Part shown: positions 13,001 to 26,600 of the stretch, one piece after another
Position numbering within the stretch: position 1 is the stretch's first letter
Layout of the letters: the number at the start of each line of letters is the position of its first letter
From: Liolophura sinensis
Lineage: Eukaryota > Mollusca > Polyplacophora > Chitonida > Chitonidae
DNA length: 64,000 nt
Reading direction: 5' to 3'
NCBI RefSeq assembly: GCF_032854445.1
Contig: NC_088297.1
Span: 2,853,991 to 2,917,990 of the forward strand
Program-made: the position numbers and the translations under genes
Notes under the pieces: generated by a model
Told to the model about the DNA's origin: nothing
The model's input: the letters and a program-made list of their open reading frames with translations, nothing else
Databases searched by the model: none

Positions 13001-16000
13001 TCCCACGAACCACCCAAGAGGAAACCAGCATGAGCTGGACTTGAACTCACAGCGAACAGATTGATGAGACGCTATGTGGGTCATTGCATGTCAATGTTAT
13101 AAGATAAAATGGTATAAATCTTACCAACGCATACATGTTAAAAGATAGGACGGTAAAAAATCTTACAGATGGGTCAATGTTGAAGGATAGAACGCTAAAA
13201 AATCTTAGCAATCTGTCTATTTTAATGATAGAATGCTAAAAAATTTCAGCCATCTGTCCATGTTAAAAGATAGGACAGTAAAATTTCTTACCAACAGGTC
13301 TATGTTAAAATTTCTTACCAACAGGTCTATGTTCAAATTTCCTACCAACAGGTCTATGTTAAAATTTCTTACCAACAGGTCTATGTTAAAAAATCTGACC
13401 AATGGGTCAATGTTAAAAAATCTGACCAATGGGTCAACGTTAAAAAATCTGACCAATGGGTCAATGTTGATACCATGACGCTTGTGCCATAGCAGAGAGC
13501 CATTAACCACAGATGTTGATACAATGACGCTCATGCCATAACAGTCAGCTATTAACCACAAATGTTGATACACTGATGCTTGTGCCATAACTGGCAGGTT
13601 GAGAAGGTTAACATTACGTCTTCTTAATTAGTTCAAGTTAATTCATCCAGGCTTATACACAGTTGTTCATGTACACACACTTCATACACATTTTTAAAAA
13701 AAAAAAGCGCGTTAAATCTTACAGCGGAAAACATATACACCACGTGATCATTTGAAGTGGAGACGCACGACTTGGTCATACTTCCATACAAGTATATAGA
13801 ACAGGATGGGGTCTATACATATAATACACAAACAGATACAGTCAATGGAGAATTTTGTCCACTTATAAACTTTAACATGGTTTGTAGCATAAACAACGGA
13901 ACCATCTGAAGTAGGGTGGAAGTTTGGGGAGAGGTGAGGTTGTTCTACTTATGTAACTATATAGACTTTTATGCATACACACATTGTCTATTTACTGTGG
14001 AGGTTACTCACCTATAAATCTTTGGGCTTGAGATGCCCTTTAGATTTTTTTTTTGATTGGTGTTTTACACTGTACTCAAGAATATTTCACTTATACGACG
14101 GCGCCCAGCATTATGGTGGGTGGAAACCGGGCAGAGCCCGGTGGGGGGGAAACCCACGACCATCCGCAGGTTGTTGGCAGACCTTCCCACTCATGGCCGG
14201 AGAGGAAGCCAGTATGAGCTGGTCTTGAACTCACAGCGACCGCATTGGTGAGAGGCTTCTGGGTCACTATGCTGCGCGAATGCGCTAACCAACTGAGCCA
14301 CGGAGGCTCCGAGATGGCCTTTAGATGTAAATCCACTAAAACCTCATGTATTCAACTTACAGGATTTATTAAATTTCAATGATTTTTTAAAACTTAAAAC
14401 AGATGAAAATGACACTAAGATATTATCATGTTTTGACATAATTATAAACAAAAAAATAAATAAATTCGGCCGTTAAGCTTTCAACAGAATCGTATATACA
14501 TGTACAAAATGGCTGCCATAGGGATTTAGTACTGACCTTAAAAAACACTAAATTTTCAATCAAACCATATGTGCTCATTTAATAAACTGCTAAACTAAGA
14601 GCTATTTCCATAAACACCAAACTTGTATCGAAAATCATACACTGGCTCACTCACACTAAAAATGCCGAAAAAAACGAAACTTTCATTGAAATCACGTGCT
14701 GACTTAAACTAAAAACGCTCTTTGTCAAAAACCAAAACTTTCATTGAAATCATATGTGCTCACTTAAACTAAAAACGCTGGTTGTCAAAAAGCAAAACTT
14801 TCATTGAAATCATATGTGCTGACTTAAACTAAAAACGCTGGTTGTCAAAAATCGAAACTTTCATTGAAATCATATGTGCTGACTTAAACTAAAAATGGTG
14901 GTTGTAAAAAATCGAAACTTTCAATGAAATCATATGTGCTCACTTAAACTAAAAACGCTGTTTGTCAAAAACCAAAACTTTCATTGAAATCATATGTGCT
15001 CACTTAAACTAAAAACGCTGTTTGTCAAAAATCAAAACTTTTAATGAAATCATATGTGCTGACTTAAACTAAAAACGCTGGTTGTCAAAAAGCAAAACTT
15101 TCAATGAAATCATATGTGCTGACTTAAACTAAAAATGCTGGTTGTCAAAAATCGAAACTTTCAATGAAATCATATGTGCTGACTTAAACTAAAAACGCTG
15201 GTTGTCAAAAATCGAAAATTTCAATGAAATCATATGTGCTCACTCACACTAAAAATGCTGTTTGTCAAAAACCGAAACTTTCATTGAAATCATATGTGCT
15301 GACTTAAACTAAAAACGCAGGTTGTCAAAAAGCAAAACTTTCATTGAAATCATATGTGCTGACTTAAACTAAAAACGCTGGTTGTCAAAAAGCAAAACTT
15401 TCAATGAAATCATATGTGCTGACTTAAACTAAAAATGCTGGTTGTCAAAAATCGAAACTTTCAATGAAATCATATGTGCTGACTTAAACTAAAAACGCTG
15501 GTTGTCAAAAATCGAAAATTTCAATGAAATCATATGTGCTCACTCACACTAAAAATGCTGTTTGTCAAAAACCGAAACTTTCATTGAAATCATATGTGCT
15601 GACTTAAACTAAAAATGCTGGTTGTCAAAAATCAAAACTTTCAATGAAATCATATGTGCTGACAAACTAAAAACTCTGGTTGTCAAAAATCGAAACTTTC
15701 ATTGAAATCAAATGTGCTGACTTAAACTAAAAACGCTGGTTGTCAAAAAGTAAAACTTTCACTGAAATCATATGTGCTGATAAATTAAAAATGCTGTTTG
15801 TCAAAAATCGAAACTTTCAATGAAACCATATGTGCTGACAAACTAAAAATGCTGTTTGTCAAAAACCGAAACTTTCAATGAAATCATATGTGCTGACTTA
15901 AACTAAAAACGCTGTTTGTCAAAAATCAATACTTTCAATGGAGTCATATGTGCTGACTTAAACCTGGGACTATTGTATATAATAGTCCCCGCGTAAACTA

Positions 16001-19000
16001 AAAAAACTTTGTCAAAAACCTAAACTTTGAATGAAATGATATGTGCTCAATTAAAACTGCTAAGACTAAGTTCTGTTTTAAAAAAACACCAAACTTTCAA
16101 TGACATCATATGTGCTCAATTAAAACTGCTAAGACTAAGTTCTGTTTTAAAAAAGCACCAAACTTTCCATGAAATCACTTATCACTTAATTAAGCAGTTG
16201 CCAGTTAGCTGCTTGTTAAAAACATTTAAACTTTCAATGGAATTGTATGCTCACTGTAGTGAACAGCTAGTGTGGCTTGTCCCTTGTCACAAACATTTAA
16301 ACTTTCAATGAAATCGTATGCTCACTGTAGTGAACTGCTAGTGCGGCTTGTCGCTTGTCACAAACACTAAACTTTCAATGAAATTGTTTGATCACTGTAG
16401 TGAACAGCTAGTGTGGCTTGTCACTTGTCACAAACACGAAACTTTCAATGAAATTGTTTGATCACTGTAGTGAACTGCTAGTACGGCTTGTCGCTTGTCA
16501 CAAACACCAAACTTTCAATGAAATTGTTTGATCACTGTAGTGAACTGCTAGTGCGGCTTGTCGCTTGTCACAAACACCAAACTTTCAATGAAATTGTTTG
16601 ATCACTGTAGTGAACTGCTAGTGCGGCTTGTTGCTTGTCACAAACACTAAACTTTCAATGAAATTGTATGCTCACTGTAGTGAACTGCTAGTGCAGCTTG
16701 TCGCTTGTCACAAACACCAAACTTTCAATGAAACTGTTTGATCACTGTAGTGAACTGCTAGTGCGGCTTGTCGCAAACACCAAACTTTCAATGAAATTGT
16801 TTGATCACTTTAATGAACTGGTAATGCGGCTTGTCACAAACACCAAACTTTCAATGAAATTGTATGCTCACTGTAGTGAACTGCTAGTGCGGCTTGTCGC
16901 TTGTCACAAACACCAAACTTTCAATGAAATTGTTTGATCACTGTAGTGAACTGCTAGTGCGGCTTGTCGCAAACACTAAACTTTCAATGAAATTGTATGC
17001 TCACTGTAGTGAACTGCTAGTGCGGCTTGTCGCTTGTCACAAACAGTAAACTTTCAATGAAATTGTTTGATCACTTTAATGAACTGGTAATGCGGCTTGT
17101 CACAAACACCAAACTTTCAATGAAATTGTATGCTCACTGTAGTGAACTGCTAGTGCGGCTTGTCGCTTGTCACAAACACCAAACTTTCAATGAAATTGTA
17201 TGCTCACTGTAGTGAACTGCTAGTGCGGCTTGTCGCAAACACTAAACTTTCAATGAAATTGTTTGATCACTTTAATGAACTGGTAATGCGGCTTGTCACA
17301 AACACCAAACTTTCAATGTAATTGTTTCATCACTTTAATGAACTGCTAGTGCGGCTTGTCACAAACACCAAACTTTCAATGAAATTGTTTGATCACTTTA
17401 ATGAACTGCTAGTGGGGCTTGTTGCAAACACCAAACTTTCAATGAAATTGTTTGATCACTTTAATGAACTGGTAGTGCGGCTTGTCGCAAACACCAAACT
17501 TTCAATGAAATCGTATGCTCACTGTAGTGAACTGCTAGTGCGGCTTGTCGCTTGTCACAAACACCAAACTTTCAATGAAATTGTTTGATCACTTTAATGA
17601 ACTGGTAGTGCGGCTTGTCGCTTGTCACAAACACCAAACTTTCAATGAAATTGTATGCTCACTGTAGTGAACTGCTAGTGCGGCTTGTCGCTTGTCACAA
17701 ACACCAAACTTTCAATGAAATCGTATGTCCACTGTAGCGAACTGCTAGTGCGGCTTGTCGCTTGTCACAAACACCAAACTTTCAATGAAATTGTTTGATC
17801 ACTTTAATGAACTGGTAGTGCGGCTTGTCGCTTGTCACAAACACCAAACTTTCAATGAAATTGTATGCTCACTGTAGTGAACTGCTAGTGCGGCTTGTCG
17901 CTTGTCACAAACACCAAACTTTCAATGGAATTGTATGCTCACTGTAGTGAACTGCTAGTGTGGCTTGTCGCTTGTCACAAACACCAAACTTTCAATGAAA
18001 TCGTATGCTCACTGTAGTGAACTGCTAGTGCCGCTTGTCGCTTGTCACAAACACCAAACTTTCAATGAAATTGTTTGATCACTTTAATGAACTGGTAGTG
18101 CCGCTTGTCGCTTGTCACAAACACCAAACTTTCAATGAAATTGTATGCTCACTGTAGTGAACTGCTAGTGCGGCTTGTCGCTTGTCACAAACACTAAACT
18201 TTCAATGAAATTGTATGCTCACTGTAGTGAACTGCTAGTGCGGCTTGTCGCTTGTCACAAACACTAAACTTTCAATGAAATTGTATGCTCACTGTAGTGA
18301 ACTGCTAGTGCGGCTTGTCGCTTGTCACAAACACTAAACTTTCAATGAAATTGTTTGATCACTTTAATGAACTGGTAATGCGGCTTGTCACAAACACCAA
18401 ACTTTCAATGAAATTGTATGCTCACTGTAGTGAACTGCTAGTGCGGCTTGTCGCTTGTCACAAACACCAAACTTTCAATGAAACTGTATGCTCACTGTAG
18501 TGAACTGCTAGTGCGGCTTGTCGCAAACACTAAACTTTCAATGAAATTGTTTGATCACTTTAATGAACTGGTAATGTGGCTTGTCACAAACACCAAACTT
18601 TCAATGTAATTGTTTGATCACTTTAATGAACTGCTAGTGCGGCTTGTCACAAACACCAAACTTTCAATGAAATTGTTTGATCACTTTAATGAACTGCTAG
18701 TGGGGCTTGTTGCAAACACCAAACTTTCAATGAAATTGTTTGATCACTTTAATGAACTGGTAGTGCGGCTTGTCGCAAACACCAAACTTTCAATGAAATC
18801 GTATGCTCACTGTAATGAACTGCTAATGCGGCTTGTCGCTTGTCACAAACACCAAACTTTCAATGAAATTGTTTGATCACTTTAATGAACTGGTAGTGCG
18901 GCTTGTCGCAAACACCAAACTTTCAATGAAATCGTATGCTCACTGTAGTGAACTGCTAGTGCGGCTTGTCGCAAACACCAAACTTTCAATGAAATCGTAT

Positions 19001-22000
19001 GCTCACTGTAGTGAACTGCTAGTGCGGCTTGTCGCAAACACTAAACTTTCAATGAAATCATGAGGTCACATACTTTTATAACTCCCTAACGTGTCTATGC
19101 GCAGCTACTGCTGTTTGTTAAACTATTCACAATCAGGTAATCCACCCACTCAAACGCCTTCTAGAGAGAGGTGTGTTATGACCTTTCTTTTGACAAAATT
19201 TATACATCGAGCATGCGGAGAATAAATTATGCTTTTGTAATGTCCAATGACGATATTAATACATTTAGCTATAGTGTAGCTGTAGTTAAGTTTTCATAAA
19301 AATTTCTTTCATCCATAGACTTAAAAGCTCTAAGAAGGCATCATTTTGAGTTGCATTTATTTAATTTTTTTTATGCATAGTCACAATGTCAGCATTAAAG
19401 TTTGGCATCAGAGCCTTCAATGTTTTTCTAGATATGACCTTTGGGACCCGGGTGACAATAAGCAATCCACAATACTCGTAGGGCTCATGTTTAACTGGCT
19501 CTGTCTAATAAAAATGTTTGTTGAAGGCCACGTGTCTTTATCCCTATGTCATGGACGCATGTGAGAAAGTTTGTCACCAGCCTGCCAAAGGCTGACAGTT
19601 TATCACGGGCACACACTCCAACTTCCAACAACCATAAAAACTGACTGCCAATGTATAAGCGAAAAATTCTTGAGTATTAATAAATTTAAACAAAGAACAA
19701 ATCGAATAAATAAATAAATAAATAATAAATATATGTTATTTGGCAAAGATTCTTCATTATTCTTCACCACCGACAAATAAATAAATAAACAAATTACTTG
19801 ATCAGGTGAAGTTTTATTATCCAGATTTTTTTTAAAGTTTGAATTATTTTATTCAGTAAATTTATTTCAATTCGGTCTGTCAGCAACTTGCGGATGGTCA
19901 TGGGTTTCCTGCCTGGTTTCCTCCCACTGTCGTATAAGTGAAATATTTTTGACTCCGGCGTAAAACACCAATCAAATAAAAAAATATTTCAATTCTATTT
20001 GTAATATCATGCATAGTCAAGAATCTGTCACTTAAACGACCGCTGTCATGATTATGGTTGGAGAAATAAAGTATGTTGCAGCAAATAAGTAATGCTAAAC
20101 TGAAATCTGATTTATAAAACATACCTATAGCCTCAAATCCCCTCTGACTTCACTTCGCTATGTGTTAAAATTTTCATTATGTGTTGGCCCCAGGAGGTCA
20201 CTCATTATGTCATGTGCATGTAAAGGTAGTTTTTGAGCACACTATGCAGCACCCATTGGCGATGGCACTTTTCGCTTGTCTAACCAGCACACAATGAATG
20301 CAATACACAACCCCATGAGTAGTCAATGCCCGCTGTCGAGGGTTAACTCTCAGCAATACACCCGGCATTTGCCTTAATTCCCTTCACAGTACATTACATG
20401 TATCAAATATTAATAATAATATTATTACTATTAAATATTATTACTATTTATTATTTCTATAAAATATTATTACTATTTATTATTTCTATAAAATATTATT
20501 AATATAAAATATAATAATATATAAAATATAATAATATATAAAATATCTAAAAGGGCCTCTGAGGCCAAGGTGCTTAGCGCGCCAGGGCGGCACAATGACA
20601 TAGAAGCCTCTCACCAATATGGCTGCTCTGAACTCAAGTCCAGCTCATGCTGGTTTCCTCTCCATCCATACATGAAAATCTACAGACTGTCCCCCTGGTG
20701 TTCCCCTGGTCTATACTCAGTTCTCTAATCCACAATACTGCTGACTGCTGCTTTCATAGTAAACGAAAGCTAAAATATGAAGTAGCATTCATCACATAGA
20801 CAACTGAAAACTATGCAGAAAAGTACTTTTATTATTTTATCAAGATTTTTTTAAAGGGTGTTGAAAGGCATTCAAATATTTCAATACTGTGGTGGGCTTT
20901 ATAAGCCATATTGACAGTATCTAGGAACTCTGACATCACATCAGCTCTATGGTGGGCTTTATGAGCCATATTGACAGTATCTAGGAACTCTGACATCACA
21001 TCAGCTCTATGGTGGGCTTTATAAGCCATATTGACAGTATCTAGGAACTCTGACATCACATCAGCTCTATGGTGGGCTTTATGAGCCATATTGACAGTAT
21101 CTAGGAACTCTGACATCACATCAGGTCTATGGTGGGCTTTATAAGCCATATTGACAGTATCTAGGAACTCTGACATCACATCAGCTCTATGGTGGGCTTT
21201 ATGAACCATACTGACAGTATCTAGGAACTCTGACATCACATCAGCTCTATGGTGGGCTTTATGAGCCATATTGACGGTATCTAGGAACTCTGACATCACA
21301 TCACCTACTATTCCTGATTTTCACTAGAGGGAAGGAAGTTTTGGGAGTATTATTCCAGTAATCCTTGTTATGAGTTATTCCAAAGAGTTAAAAGAGTTAT
21401 TCCAACATTCAGTGTCGTAATTAAAGTTGGAAAAACTACCTGTGTCATCAGAGTTCCAAATTTCTGATAGTATGGTCCATAAAGCCCACCTCAGAATTCA
21501 AATGTTTGAAAGCCTTTAACTCTGTTCACAAAAATCTAAAAAAATAAATGGAAGTATATTTATGCATATCTTTTAAGTGGTCTATTTACTGATGCCTATT
21601 TCGGTTTTTAGAGGTCTTTACCTTTACGTGAAATATTCTTGAGTATACAGAGTAAAACACCAATCAAATAAATAAATTAAAATAAAAATTTTACAATAAA
21701 AATTTAATCCTATCAATTTAAAATCATAAAATTAACCTAAATCAGTTACATCAATTGAAGCCAGTAACAGCTGAGTCACAGCGACCAGAGTGGTGATAAG
21801 CTCCTGGGTTACTGTGATGCTAACCACCTCTGCCATGGAGCCTTTGAGTTGTGTAATATTATCGCAGTAAATTCTGGGTATGAACTGTGCACGTTCATTA
21901 TCACACCGAACGTATTTACAGCTCGTATTCAGACTCTGGATTGACCCAGCAACATGCAGATAACAAAACAGCTACATTACATATTTCCACTATTACACTA

Positions 22001-23591
22001 TCTAAGTCGGTCACCAATGTGGTCACTGTGAGTTCAACTCCAGTTCATGCTGGCTTCCTCTCTAGCCGTACGTGGGAAGGTCTACCAGCAACCTGCGGAT
22101 GGCCGTGGGTTTCGCCCGGGCTGTGTCCGGTTTCCTCCCAGCATAATGCTGGTCGGTGTCATATAAGTGAAATATTCCTTAGTACGGCGTAAAAGGGCCA
22201 ATCAAATAAATCAAATAGATCAGTCAGTCAGAATTATCATGTGAGATACCTGAGCTGTATTACTATGGTTTACACCAGTGATGGATACAGCGTCATGTCA
22301 TGTCTGTCATACACTCTCTTCTAAAAACACTAAATAGGCAAATATTTGAAAACATTTGCAGTATAATATACACAGAAATAGCTCAACATGTCTGAGAATT
22401 AGAAGTCATACATAAAAACTGTGCTCTTCGGTACCCCAAGCTATATGGGTTTCTTTTACCTCAAAGCGCTGGGCGAAAACTTAATGGTTAAAGCACTGGC
22501 CTCGAAGTCAGGAGAGCCGGGATCAAACCTGGGTCAGGTCATATCAAATATTTTACAAACAGTACTTGTTGATGCCCCACTTAGCGCTCGGCACTGAGAG
22601 CTTAGAGCAAGGAAAAAAGACTGGTTGGCCCTGTGTCAGTATGTGACTGGGCATGGTGTCATGTCTGGTGTCTTTGGCATGACACTTTTGCGGTGGCAGC
22701 ACTTTGGCGGTATGGACTCGCTCTGCCACAAGAAGACAAAATATATGTACACACACCTCGTCATTACATCACTGAACAGTTGTTAAGTCCGACATTAAAC
22801 ATTCATTAAATCATTCATTCCTAACTTTTCCCCAACACTGTACAACCCGAAAAACAAAACTGTAAAATCCCTAGAATGCATTTATATATTTCTGCATCCT
22901 AATTCAACCTTATTCTCATTTCAGGCCGCACAATAAATACATACAACACTCCATCGCCATCCTCGCCAAAATGGCGCACCCAGGGCACAGTGTCTTAATT
23001 CGCCACATTTTCATCACACAACTTCCTAAACTTCCTAACCACATTTCCATCGTGGCACTTAACCCAGACAACATCATTTCCGACAGAAGTTACAATATAA
23101 GAAGTCTGATTCTTGCAGTTTTGTGAACATGGCCCCAGATTAGCTAGCACTTGTACAGTTTTCACGAATCTAGTTTTAATAGGTACAAGTATATCTTACG
23201 CATAATTTCGAACCATGATTAATCATCTTAGATTCTGGTTTACTGGGGCTGATAATTTGTCATGGATTTACTTATTTCATTGGATTATTTATTTATTTGA
23301 TTGGTGTTTTACGCCATACTCAAGAATATTTCACTTATACGACGGCAGCCAGCATTATGGTGGGAGGAAACCGGGCAGAGCCCGGGGGAAACACACGACC
23401 ATCCGCAGGTTGCTGCAGACCTTCCCACTTACGGCCGGAGAGGAAGCCAGCATGAGCTGGACTTGAACTCACAGCGATATTTCATTGGTGTCTTACGCCA
23501 AAGAATGCTTCACTTATATGACGGCAGCTGGTGATATGGTGGGAGGAAACCAGGCAGAGTCCATGGGAAACGATTTTTCATGGTGCATGTT

Positions 23592-23640
<49 letters not shown>

Positions 23641-26600
23641 ATATATATATATATGTACTCCTGAAGAAAATGTGGCATGCAAGTGCCGCAGATTTATAGA
23701 AAACAGCAAGTACCTGTATATCCTAGGCTCTGCATAGTTCTACATAGTTCTACATAGTTATCATACTCCCCCTCCCCACCCCATACCCCATCCCCTTCCC
23801 CATCCCCATCCCCATACCGGCAAAACCAGGATTAGACTGATTATAGATTACATGTAAGTTTACATTAATGTACATTTATGTGAAATACAGCCTTACCCTA
23901 ACTCTCTTGTGTATACCGTCAATCCAATATGTAAATAAATATGTAATTTAATAGATGCAATTAAAAATCTCAATGCAATTCACAATAATGTACTCATTTC
24001 CATGAGAAATGAAACTTTACATAGAGAACAAATTTATCTAACTTCCTTCTTTGGCTCCCATTGTCCTAATTAAGCAATTTTAATTAGAAATTTGATGTTA
24101 AACTTCCCTGTAGTAAGAGTTGTTTATGGAAAATGTTTTAATGACAAAAATTCGCATTTAATATTTCAGATTAAATTATGAGCTCAACACATTTCATTGA
24201 TAAATTTTAACAGAATTGTTTAAAAGATAAGATAACTCTAGACCAAATGTATATGCACCCATTATTAGAATCCCATATGAAACATAAAAAGCAGAAGGTT
24301 TTATATTTGCGATGTTCAAAGTAAAGAAATCGCCACATTATTTGAAACAATCAAAATCGCAGCTATGTGATAAATTAGTTTCAACCAATCAGTGGCGAGC
24401 TATTTCTATGAACAGCCACATACTGTAATTTTTCAGCCGTTTCGCATGTTTGCAAGGTCGGTTTGCAAGCATATTCTGAGTGAGTGAGTGAGTGAGTGAG
24501 TGTTTGGGGTTTAACGTGGTACTTCACAAATCCTAAACCACGTGATTCTATCAGGGTTGCAGGAGTATCCTCCCCTGAAACTTCAAATATGACGTGTTGA
24601 GAGTAATGTTGTTGTAGCGTGAGGGAGTGAGTGCTTGGGGTTTAACGTCGTGCTTAACAATTTTTCAGTCATATGACGATGAATGAATCCTTAGAGTGCA
24701 TGTGATGTGCCTCCTTGTTGCAGGACAGATTTCCACCACTCTTTTATCTAGTGCTGCTTCACTGAGACGCTTACCCAGGGTAAGCCACCCTGCCTAAGCA
24801 ATTATACTGATAGGGGTCAACCAGTCATTGTACTATCCCCTTCATGCTTAACGCCAAGCAAGGAAGTAACAACTTCCTCTTTTAAAGTCTTAGGTGTGAA
24901 CTGACCAGGATTGACCCTGGATCTACCGCTCCCAAAGTATATTCTGAAGGCATTATTCTGTTTACACTGATTAAATTATACTTTTTACCAAGCCCTAAAA
25001 CTGGCCGATCTGACCAATGTAGTTTTATCTCCATAATCTAATTATAAATGTGCACAAATTGCAAAAAGGTTGAGGAATTAGGGTCGACATTTCTGTTGTT
25101 CCAACATATGGCAACAACCCATGTCCTCGTAAGGAATCCTGATTAACAGTTAAGTTACCAACCACATCAGAACAAAAGTGTCTATGGCCATTTAGGTCTG
25201 TTTCCGCCCCTCTTCCTATCAAGATAACTCAGCTTATATTATTTGAGGTCTTTTGTTTGTAAACATTACACAATTGTTTAACATCAGCCACATATCATAT
25301 ACCACCCTTATACTAGTCCACATCAAGACCGCTTACATGTAGGAATATTCCATTTTATGATAACATTTCTCGAAAATACAACCATGCATATGTGACTGAT
25401 TAAAAGTACCATTTGGCAGTTATTGGTTTATTTTGTTACATATTCATTTTTATTTTTTTTTTTGTAAAATCGAGCTACCTTTAAAGAACAGATATGAATC
25501 CCTTAAAGACAAAGAGGATACTAAAATGAAATATTTATATTTTTAGAATTTTTCAAACTGAGGAAACTGGTTTTAAAACAGCAGAATCTACAGCGGTCTG
25601 TAATGACCATTTATTTATTTTTTTATTTTTTATTTTTTGATTGTTGTTTTACGCCGTACTCAAGAATATTTCACTTATACGACGGCGGTCAGCATTATGG
25701 CGGGTGGAAACCGGGCAGAACCCGGGAGAAAACCACGACCATCCGCAGGTTGCTGACAGACCTACCCACGTACGGCCGGAGAGGAAGCCAGCATAGGCTG
25801 TTCTTGAACTCACAGCGACCACATTGGTGAGAGGCTTCTGGGTCACTACGCTGTGCTAGCGCGCTAACCGACTAATGACCATTTACAAGCTTTGAAAAAT
25901 AAAAACACAGTTTTATTCATACATCCTTTGAATTCATTACCTGGTTGATATAGTATTCCCTATTTTGCTAAGAAATTAAGTTCAATGAACCAGCTCCAGT
26001 TAAAACTGATTCACCTTAATAACCATGAACATAAATTTGAGCTTGCAAGAGCTGCAACCAGAGTTCAGGGTTAAAATATATTTATTTTACTTACTAGATT
26101 GTTGCTTAAAGCCATATTCAAGCATTTTCCACTTATACGCCTTGTCAGTTTTATTAATGGTACTGGTAACATAAACATTTTGCCTTTGGCATGTCACTGA
26201 CATGCCAAACTTGTCACTGACATGTCAACTTTCCCACGTTTGACACACAGATAACCACGTTCACAGCATATCGGTGACAGACAAGCGATCTTAAACAAGC
26301 GTAACACTGCGTGCTCAAACCGGTTTCCTAAACGTCCATTTGAGTGTATAGCTGACCCAATATTATTGACACCATGAAGAGTTTGATCAGGAGAATCATC
26401 AAATTCCCTGTCCATCCAAAGCCAGCTTTGGCCAAAATATATCATGTATATGCAGCTAAATCAGTTATATTTATTCATACATATATATATATATATATAT
26501 ATATACCTCACAATCTACATCAAGCTTAAGCTGAAATATTACTTCCTGCTGTGTTAAATGGGACATATATTGCTAACACAATTACCTGTATGTATATTTC

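Noticed and set aside
16027-19063. Plus-strand frames with LVTNTKLSMKLFDHFNEL units
   Set aside because: Satellite 2 read in phase; units of varying length break the frame repeatedly.
20832-21299. 155-codon minus-strand repeat protein
   Set aside because: Seven copies of a 60 bp minisatellite; no splice sites or domain.
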